Shown here piece by piece: positions 36,270-43,174 of a stretch of 45,608 bases of DNA. The stretch's first letter is position 1. Each line of letters starts with the position of its first letter. The notes under the pieces were generated by a model. It had not been told where the DNA came from. It worked only from the letters and a program-made list of their open reading frames with translations, and ran no database searches. The stretch lies in the IMG/VR virus record IMGVR_UViG_3300043446_004445, positions 1 through 45,608 of that record; one strand, 5' to 3'. A program made the position numbers and the translations under genes. The DNA is from a virus.

Positions 36270-36761
36270 ATGGCAATCGATCTCGACTTTCGGACGCAGT
36301 TCGCCGTCGGTCATGTGGCCACACTTGCCCAGAAGGGTGCAGCACCCAGCTACATCTGGCAGAACTTCTTCGTCGACGGCACGCTGAATTACAGCGGAAC
36401 TCAGGTCCAGTACGTCCCCTTTACCTTCACCGGGGTCACGGTCAACCGCAACGGCGACAACCAAACCACCTCGCTGGTCACGCACAACAACGCCATAGCC
36501 CGCAATCTCGGGATCCGCATGGTGGTCGAGACCTGGCTCTGCACGGTCGATACCCTCCTGCTTAACCCAGACAACAGCAGCGACTACTACCGGCTGACCA
36601 GCTACACGGGCCTGATCTTTAACGCCACAGTGGCGGGGCCAAAGATGGACCTCGAACTGGGCTCCATCCTTGATGCCGTAGGGGCTGACATCCCCCGTCG
36701 TCGCATCACCGAGGACGTTTTCGGTCCCCTGCCAACAACTGCCAATGTGCGTCTGCAGTGA
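36270..36761 (+). CDS. Minor tail protein, distal (163 aa)
   Basis: ATG lies three bases after the tape-measure stop. The product begins MAIDLDFRTQFAVGHVATLAQ, has beta-rich sequence (YVPFTFTGVTVNRNGDNQTTSLV, IRMVVETWLCTVDTLLL) and ends IPRRRITEDVFGPLPTTANVRLQ. The position corresponds to lambda gpM/gpL-like tip proteins or DUF1833-type minor tail proteins. Assigned by position mainly. Confidence 0.65.
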   Translation: MAIDLDFRTQFAVGHVATLAQKGAAPSYIWQNFFVDGTLNYSGTQVQYVPFTFTGVTVNRNGDNQTTSLVTHNNAIARNLGIRMVVETWLCTVDTLLLNPDNSSDYYRLTSYTGLIFNATVAGPKMDLELGSILDAVGADIPRRRITEDVFGPLPTTANVRLQ

Positions 36762-37113
36762 TCTCATCGGTCGGCCGTACCGCCTTGGTGCAGACGGCAG
36801 CGGCCCCGAGATCGACTGCATCCACCTTGTCTACACGGTCCTAGACCACCTCGGCATCGCAACGCCACCCTTCAACCGCCACTGGTATGAGGCCGGCACC
36901 CGCGACGTGCTGCGGGATCTCCACCGTTGGGGAACGCGAGTGAAACAGCCTCAGTACGATGGTGATGTGGTGCTACTTGCCACAAACCACTGGGCTTTTG
37001 GTATTACGTGGCAGAGCGGAATCCTCTACATCAACCGCCATTTGAACCGGGTGGCATGGTGCCCTTTGAGCACCATTTCTCGGTGCCACTGCTTCCGCAT
37101 GAGAAGCAACTGA
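36745..37113 (+). CDS. NlpC/P60-like tail tip peptidase
   Basis: The 122-residue protein starts CSDLIGRPYRLGADGSGPEIDCIHLVYTVLDHLG after three residues, the NlpC/P60 opening with C25 as nucleophile (DCI in place of the usual DCSG). NHWAFGI supplies H82. It is the counterpart of lambda gpK and would nick peptidoglycan during entry. The C-terminal 35 residues overlap the next gene and look degenerate (CPLSTISRCHCFRMRSN). It starts 17 bases inside the previous gene. Confidence 0.75.
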   Translation: MCVCSDLIGRPYRLGADGSGPEIDCIHLVYTVLDHLGIATPPFNRHWYEAGTRDVLRDLHRWGTRVKQPQYDGDVVLLATNHWAFGITWQSGILYINRHLNRVAWCPLSTISRCHCFRMRSN

Positions 37114-40100
37114 TTGAAGCCCTCGGCCTGACAGCTGAGGAGTACCGGGTCTTCACGCAGGACGTGATCTGGCGTTCGCGCGAGCGGCCTGCGGCCTATG
37201 ACGGGGTGCCGGATATTCGTTGCGAGCCGATCTCCTGGACAACGGTTGCCGTCAGCTTGCTGATCGGCGGCCTGACCACCGCTGCCTCATACTTCCTGAC
37301 GCCAAAGCCCGAGGCGCCACAAGCCTCGCGCATCCGCAACCGACAGCTCGACAGCATCGTCGGCCGTGATCGCTTCTCGCCCACTTACGGCTTCCAGAGC
37401 AGTCAGGACATCAGCCGCTACGGCGAGGCAATCCCGATCGTTTTCACCCGCCAGACCTACGACGCTGGCAGCCGGACCTTCACCGGCGGTGTGATGGTTT
37501 CGCCCAAGCTGGTGTGGTCGCGTATCTTCAGCTGGGGCACGTACCAGACAGCGCATCTGGTCTTCCTGGTCGGCCAGGGCCCCATGCCTCGCGGGCCATA
37601 CTCAACAGCTACCGAGATCGCCGCCGATCGTGCGGGTCTGTATGTCGGCCAAGCCCCGATCGACTCGCTCCCCGAGTCCGACTACCGCTGGTTCTACTAC
37701 TCAGGCGGCACACCGAACGCCAACGGAATTGGCTACACCACCACCAGCCGTCTGTTGGGGCGTCATGACCGCTACGGCGAACTGCCCAACGCTGCTGTCG
37801 CTGACGCTGACAACGCTTTCTTTGCCCCAACGTTTGCTGGGGGTGACAGTGAGGCATTCTGCCACTCGTATTCCCCCTCGGCCCAGCTGCGTTTTGGCAC
37901 CTTTGCCGGCATCCCAAACGGTACGCCGTACCGCGTGAACTGGGAGATCGTCCCGCGTCTGAAAGACTACGACGACAACGCCTACCGCGAGGCCAATGCT
38001 CGCCGCCTACAAGTCGCGGGCAACTTCAAGATGCGGGGCAGCGGGCGGAATTACCCCCGCCGTGTCGGCCTGTTCAAGCGAGGCAACGCCGAGGTCGCCG
38101 GCTCCTACTCCGGCAACGACGGCATCCTCGTCAACGACATCACCAAGGGCGAGCGGGTCAGCATCCTGTTTGGTGGCCCTCGCCTGAATAAAGATCTCTG
38201 GTGGGACTCCAAGGTCTACGACCCGAGCCGCGACGGCGACAAGGTTGACAAGGACGTCCTTGACAACGAATCCATCGTTGCCGACATCGCTAGCGAGCTG
38301 GAGCAAATCGACGACCAGCTGCAGCCCGGCACTCGCTTTGTGATCGGCAACTGCCTGTTCAGGGTCGAAAGCCGGAACCCGACTGAGGCGTTCTACCGGC
38401 GCCGGCACAACGAGTTCGAGGTGGTGCTGATCTGCGAGGAGATCTACGACGACGGCTACGTGCCCAACGGCCAAGGTGCCCTCGGTTTCGTCCCGCGGCA
38501 GTACGTGCTGAGCGACAAGCCAATGCCTGAGACCGGCGATGGTCCCCAGTACGACATCGGCCAGGGGTGGTTTCCCATCTGCCAGTCGGAGGTGGCGTCA
38601 TTCCAGAACGTCCGCGAGTGCGACACCACCGAGATCGGCATCCGCTCGCAGGTCTGGCTGCGTTTCAACGGCCTCACCAACCTGATCTCGGTGCCGGGAC
38701 CAGATCGGTTAGCCAACCTGGACGACAAGAACATCCAGATGCGTGCTGGCACTGTTCAGTCCTATTCCTACCGCACGTCGTTCTTCTCGCTGTACGTGAG
38801 GCCCGCCAATGCCTTGCCAACGGACAAGTGGGTGCGGCTGAACAAGTACCCCCTGTGCGTTCGAGGCAATGCTCCGCGCGATCAGTACAACTTCGTGCGC
38901 GTAGCCCATGCAAAGGGTCAGTACGAGTTCCGCCTACGCCCTCACAATGCGGGCGAAGTAATTCGCATCATCGGCCGCACTAACAAGTGCTTCCAGCTCA
39001 CTGCCGCTGGCACCTTTGTGCGGAGCGACGTCAACGTGCCGTTCAGTGCGAACCCCTTCACCCTTTACGTGAAAGGAATCGAGGCCACGATCTCGGACTT
39101 TGCGACAAGTCCTGAGATGATCAACAACGAGAACGGTGCTAGCTCCGGCGCGGGCGTCGTTAACACGACCTACACCGTCTCGCTAACCCGCGCTGAGATC
39201 CCCTCGCAAGGCCGTCCCGCTACGGCAAAGGAAGTCAGCAACGGGATCACCAAGGCCATCGGCAAGGATCCAGATCGCGATGCCAGCGAAGACATCTACC
39301 CCAATATCCCATGGGGCGGAACCACAGAAGGCGGTTTCTATACCTTCACAGATAGCGAAGCGGCGCTGTTCAATATCGGCGGTGCCTTCAACCTGCGGAT
39401 GCAGTTGCAGTCCTATCAGGAAAGCGGCCCCTACAACAACAACCGCGAGTGGTTCTGGCGGATCGTCAGCATCGGCACGATCCGTGTCAACGAGACCGAG
39501 ATCGCCAAGATCACAAACGGTCAGACCTTCCAGGTCAGTAAGACCGTGATTGACGGTCGAACCATCGTCTATACCTTCACCGTCACGCTGACCAAGACTC
39601 AGGCGCCCGTCACAATCGACGCCGAGCGGATCTTTGAGAGCAACACAGCCATCAGCGAGGTGTCGCACTACGGCGGCCTGGTCACGCGCAGCTGCGACTC
39701 CAACCCCGAGCACGAAATCGTCTACGTCGGCGAGAGCGTATCCCGCGGCACCAACGCCACCTACGAAGGCTGTGCCATGGCGGGCATCAAGCTGCGCAGC
39801 TCTCGCAACATGAACCAGCTGGAGCAGCTGCGGCTGTACCAGACAAACGGCATTAACGTTCAGCGCTACATCATGGAACCCGGCCGGGTGGAGCGCGACC
39901 TCGGGGTGGGGCCCTCCAACCTGTTCACGGATCTGGTGCGCTTCCTGCTGCTGAACCAGCAGGCCGGCATCGGCAGCATCTTCTCCGACCAGCTCCTGGA
40001 TGAGACGGAACTGCGGCGCACCGCGATGTTCCTCAATGCCAATCGCTTGTTCTACGACGACGTGTTGACCGAGCCTGTCAACATCCGCGAGTTTGTAGCG

Positions 40101-40943
40101 CGGGTCGCCCCATCGTTGCTCTGCAACATGGTTACCCGTAACGGCAAATTCTCGATCGAGCCAGCGGTTCCTTATCACGACGGCGGCCAGATCATTGACG
40201 GCAGCAACCTCGTCACCGTACCGATCTCGGCAATCTTCACCGAGGGCAACATCATTGAAGATACCTTCGAGTTGCGCTACCTAAACGCAGAAGAGCGCAA
40301 GCCGATGCGGGCAGCCGTTCGCTACCGCAGCGAACGCCTCAACCAGTTCCCAGAGGAGCGCACGGTCATCGTTAGCTACAACGACGACCCTGCCTGGGCC
40401 AACGCCCCGCTGGAGGAATTCGACTTCAGCCACATCACCAGCCTCGATCATGCGGTCATGGTGGGCAAATACTTCCTGGCTATCCGCCGCCGAGTACGGC
40501 ACAGCGTCAGTTTCAAGACCTCGCCTTATGGCATCAGCCTGGCACCAGGCAACTACATCCGGGTGATCACCGAGGCCAATATCTACGACCCGACCATGAA
40601 CAACGGTGCCATCCTCGATGACGGCACGATCGTCAGCGTCGACTCCATGCCGGACGGCAACTACGACGTGTTCCTCTGGCTCCGCAGCATCATGCAGGTG
40701 ACCGAGACGACCCTCACAGTGCAAAACGGCATTGCTGGCGGTCACCGCAACGCCCTTTTTGCTGTCCGCAACAACACGTCCAACAACCTCTGCTACGTGG
40801 TCGAGTCACTACAACTTGATGAAGACGGCCTCGTGCAGGTAACAGCTAGCCAGTTTCCTGTTGATGACAACGGCAAAAGCCTTATTGCTAAGGATCTGAC
40901 GTGGCTTAATTCCGGCATCTTTAGACTGGAAACGAGCGCCTGA
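37056..40943 (+). CDS. Tail tip attachment protein (J-like), 1295 aa
   Basis: ATG 37056 gives 1295 residues; GTG 37008 would add 16. Residues about 58-81 are hydrophobic (PISWTTVAVSLLIGGLTTAASYFL), followed by LTPKPEAPQ, as in lambda gpI/gpJ-type proteins. Then come YGEAIPIVFTRQ, RIFSWGTYQTAHLVFLVGQG, a large beta-rich centre, and a C-terminal half with LVRFLLLNQQAGIG, LFYDDVLTEPVNIREFVARVAPSLLCNMVTRNGKFSIEP and ISLAPGNYIRVI, typical of phage tip attachment proteins. It binds the host surface and closes the tail tip. Confidence 0.85.
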   Translation: MVPFEHHFSVPLLPHEKQLIEALGLTAEEYRVFTQDVIWRSRERPAAYDGVPDIRCEPISWTTVAVSLLIGGLTTAASYFLTPKPEAPQASRIRNRQLDSIVGRDRFSPTYGFQSSQDISRYGEAIPIVFTRQTYDAGSRTFTGGVMVSPKLVWSRIFSWGTYQTAHLVFLVGQGPMPRGPYSTATEIAADRAGLYVGQAPIDSLPESDYRWFYYSGGTPNANGIGYTTTSRLLGRHDRYGELPNAAVADADNAFFAPTFAGGDSEAFCHSYSPSAQLRFGTFAGIPNGTPYRVNWEIVPRLKDYDDNAYREANARRLQVAGNFKMRGSGRNYPRRVGLFKRGNAEVAGSYSGNDGILVNDITKGERVSILFGGPRLNKDLWWDSKVYDPSRDGDKVDKDVLDNESIVADIASELEQIDDQLQPGTRFVIGNCLFRVESRNPTEAFYRRRHNEFEVVLICEEIYDDGYVPNGQGALGFVPRQYVLSDKPMPETGDGPQYDIGQGWFPICQSEVASFQNVRECDTTEIGIRSQVWLRFNGLTNLISVPGPDRLANLDDKNIQMRAGTVQSYSYRTSFFSLYVRPANALPTDKWVRLNKYPLCVRGNAPRDQYNFVRVAHAKGQYEFRLRPHNAGEVIRIIGRTNKCFQLTAAGTFVRSDVNVPFSANPFTLYVKGIEATISDFATSPEMINNENGASSGAGVVNTTYTVSLTRAEIPSQGRPATAKEVSNGITKAIGKDPDRDASEDIYPNIPWGGTTEGGFYTFTDSEAALFNIGGAFNLRMQLQSYQESGPYNNNREWFWRIVSIGTIRVNETEIAKITNGQTFQVSKTVIDGRTIVYTFTVTLTKTQAPVTIDAERIFESNTAISEVSHYGGLVTRSCDSNPEHEIVYVGESVSRGTNATYEGCAMAGIKLRSSRNMNQLEQLRLYQTNGINVQRYIMEPGRVERDLGVGPSNLFTDLVRFLLLNQQAGIGSIFSDQLLDETELRRTAMFLNANRLFYDDVLTEPVNIREFVARVAPSLLCNMVTRNGKFSIEPAVPYHDGGQIIDGSNLVTVPISAIFTEGNIIEDTFELRYLNAEERKPMRAAVRYRSERLNQFPEERTVIVSYNDDPAWANAPLEEFDFSHITSLDHAVMVGKYFLAIRRRVRHSVSFKTSPYGISLAPGNYIRVITEANIYDPTMNNGAILDDGTIVSVDSMPDGNYDVFLWLRSIMQVTETTLTVQNGIAGGHRNALFAVRNNTSNNLCYVVESLQLDEDGLVQVTASQFPVDDNGKSLIAKDLTWLNSGIFRLETSA

Positions 40944-40948
40944 CCGCT

Positions 40949-41341
40949 GTGGCCTTCCCTGCGTATCGCCCAACCTCCCGCTCGGTCAAGCTTGGCGACT
41001 GGCCGGTCAAGGGCTTCCGCTCTCAGAGCGGCCGCGAAATGCGGGTGCTCTACGGCAACCGCCGCACCGGCACCGAGCTGGAACTCAGCTACGAGAACAT
41101 TGCCGACTCGCAGGCCGGTGACTTCCTCAGCCACTTCGAGGACGTGAAGGGAACCTACGGCACCTTTGACATCCGCGATGAGACACGTGCTGGCTGGAAT
41201 CGCAACGCAGCGCCAGGTTCGGCGCCTCCGTTTGATCCGCCCACCGGCAACAAGTACCGCTATGCCGACGCGCCTCAAATCTCTAGTGTGAGACCGGGCC
41301 AAAGCACTGTCACCGTCCGCCTCGTGAGTGTTCTGCAATGA
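40949..41341 (+). CDS. Minor tail protein, 130 aa
   Basis: GTG 40949 starts five bases after the tip gene. The product contains FPAYRPTSRSVKLGDWPVKGFRSQSGREMRVLYGNR, LELSYENIADSQAGDFLSHFEDVKGTYGTFDI and AGWNRNAAPGS, then APQISSVRPGQSTVTVRLVSVLQ. The S-Q-A-x-x-F-L-x-H-F segment resembles distal tail or baseplate hub-associated proteins of cyanophage siphoviruses, with the DUF2460-like fold. It overlaps the next gene by four bases. Confidence 0.6.
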   Translation: MAFPAYRPTSRSVKLGDWPVKGFRSQSGREMRVLYGNRRTGTELELSYENIADSQAGDFLSHFEDVKGTYGTFDIRDETRAGWNRNAAPGSAPPFDPPTGNKYRYADAPQISSVRPGQSTVTVRLVSVLQ

Positions 41342-41778
41342 CTGTTTACACCGGACGCCAAGGCTTCATGTACGGTCCACGCGGCAACGCAACTGTCCAG
41401 TACGGCAAAGTCACCAACTGGTCCCTGCAGGGCGACCTCGAAACACTGGAGACCACCAGCCTCGGCGACACGGTGCGCAGCTACACGCCCGGTGTCCAAT
41501 CGTTCAGCGGCTCGGCCACGCTGCTGTATTACGACGACCCAGCAAACAACAACGATGCAAGCGCCCTACTGCAAAAGGTAATTACGACTGGCGCGGTCAC
41601 TTCACCAGTCACTCTTACATTGCGGCTAAGCGCTAACTTGCAAAACCAAAACGCCAACCGCGACGTCACGCTGAACGCCTACATCACCAGCGCCACGATT
41701 GGTGCATCCGTCGGTGAAGTCTGCTCAGCGCAGATCAGCTTCCAAGCCACTGGCGCCCTGACCGCCGCTTCGATCTGA
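41338..41778 (+). CDS. Tail-tube-like paralogue, 146 aa
   Basis: The 146-residue protein has the core GRQGFMYGPRG, VTNWSLQGDLETLETTSLGD and PGVQSFSGSATLLYYDDP, then VTLTLRLSANLQNQNANRDVTLNAYITSATIGASVG. This matches the layout of the major tail protein (WSFEIS..EIDVTTIGQ...SGFGDGNGTATVY), so it is a likely tube-fold paralogue, perhaps forming a tip ring or tail decoration. Coupled by ATGA to its neighbours on both sides. Confidence 0.7.
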   Translation: MTVYTGRQGFMYGPRGNATVQYGKVTNWSLQGDLETLETTSLGDTVRSYTPGVQSFSGSATLLYYDDPANNNDASALLQKVITTGAVTSPVTLTLRLSANLQNQNANRDVTLNAYITSATIGASVGEVCSAQISFQATGALTAASI

Positions 41779-43163
41779 TGAGCGTCTACCTCGGCTACCA
41801 CGGGCGCGTCGAACTCTCCCGTCGCGGCGGCACGTCTCCGTTTTTTACAGAAATCGTTCCGGGAGACGTTAACGATGTGCGCCGCCGCTTCTCGTTTGAA
41901 GATTCAGCAACACGTCTGATCACTGGTGATCAGGTCACTATCGCTACCACCGACGGCAGCGGCCTCGACTTCATTGACACTACTGGCTGGGCCAACGGCA
42001 TCAAGCAATCCAAATGGGGCGGATTTGTCCAAGTCGATGACATCGGCGGCGTCCGCCTGTACTCCACATTTGCTGGAGCATTAGAAGGAACTGTTGATCA
42101 AGCCATTGTCCTTGTCGGCATTAACAGAAATATCCATCTATCCATCAATCCCGACGCTTCTAGTTTTCAACAACTCACGCAAGTCACCAGCTACGAATTA
42201 AACACCAACGTTGAAACCGCGGACACCAGCGCACTCGGTGACGACTTCCGCACGGTTATCGACACCATGAAAAGCGGCAGCGGCCGCTTGGAATGCCTTT
42301 GGGACTACACCGGCGTCTCCACCCAAGAAATCCCTTACTACCTGCAGCAGCTCGCCATCCGCGTCGAGATCGGCCAAGAGTTTGCCGCCCGCCTCTACAT
42401 CAAGACAAACGGCGATGGCACTGCGCCAGATAAGCTCGACGACCAGATCTGGTACGAAATCACAGGAGTAGTTACTAACTCGGGCGTACAATTCAGCCCC
42501 GATAACGTTGTCCAGATTTCCCTCGACTTTGTAACGACCGGCCGCATCCGGCTGCTGGCGGACACCGAGGATTTCAACCAGATGCTGCTCAACGGCATCA
42601 ACGGCAACCTGCAGCTCAACCTTGCCGGCGGCAACGTCGCCAACATGGTGCTCAACAACCCCGCCAATGCTGCGGCGGCACCGCCCGTGCCATTCCTCAT
42701 CACGCTGGCGAGCACCTCAATCGCCGCAAACGGCACCCTTGGCACGGCGTACAACGCATCGCCCGCCGCCAACACCAGCCCGCAACTGTCCTGGACTACC
42801 AGCGGCGCACCAGCCACACCAGTCGCTACTTGGAGTCTGCGCTGCTACGACCGCGCTGGCGGTGGCACCGAGACCGCCGCTGCCGCTGGTGCTTTTTGGG
42901 CAGGCTCGTGGATCCACTGGAAAGTCAACGACATCCCAGTTGCAACAACAAGTCTCGCCGAAAACGGCACATGGCCCGGCGGCGTCACTGTTATCGACAA
43001 CGACTGGATTAACGCGGGCAAACAGGGCACCGGCTACCAAAAAGCAAACGGCTGGGGCGGCCCCGGCGTTTCAGGTCACACCTACGAGTTCTTCATTTCG
43101 GCGTTTGATGCCGCCGGTAGACTGGTTGGAAGGTCCAACACGTTGACCGCCATTTCTACCTAA
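41778..43163 (+). CDS. Tail protein with PEBP-like C-terminal domain
   Basis: The first 260 residues are tail-tube-like: YLGYHGRVELSRRGG, then VTSYELNTNVETADTSALGDDF and MKSGSGRLECLWDYTG (about 136-179), paralogous to the preceding gene. Residues about 305-450 resemble the PEBP (YbhB/YbcL, Raf-kinase-inhibitor-like) fold: SPQLSWT, RCYDRAGGG at the DPD loop, WIHWKVNDIP (379-387), GYQ, and GPGVSGHTYEFFISAFDAAG (428-447), matching the family order SPPLSW, DPDAP, HWVVYNIP, GPxPPxGxHxYxFxLYALD. PEBP domains bind phosphate or lipid head groups, so it may be an adhesion domain. Confidence 0.75.
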   Translation: MSVYLGYHGRVELSRRGGTSPFFTEIVPGDVNDVRRRFSFEDSATRLITGDQVTIATTDGSGLDFIDTTGWANGIKQSKWGGFVQVDDIGGVRLYSTFAGALEGTVDQAIVLVGINRNIHLSINPDASSFQQLTQVTSYELNTNVETADTSALGDDFRTVIDTMKSGSGRLECLWDYTGVSTQEIPYYLQQLAIRVEIGQEFAARLYIKTNGDGTAPDKLDDQIWYEITGVVTNSGVQFSPDNVVQISLDFVTTGRIRLLADTEDFNQMLLNGINGNLQLNLAGGNVANMVLNNPANAAAAPPVPFLITLASTSIAANGTLGTAYNASPAANTSPQLSWTTSGAPATPVATWSLRCYDRAGGGTETAAAAGAFWAGSWIHWKVNDIPVATTSLAENGTWPGGVTVIDNDWINAGKQGTGYQKANGWGGPGVSGHTYEFFISAFDAAGRLVGRSNTLTAIST

Positions 43164-43174
43164 TCGTTGGCGCC

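Noticed and set aside
39183-40178. 331-codon minus-strand frame opposite the tip protein
   Set aside because: Shadow of the GC-rich coding strand; no recognisable domain and no operon context.
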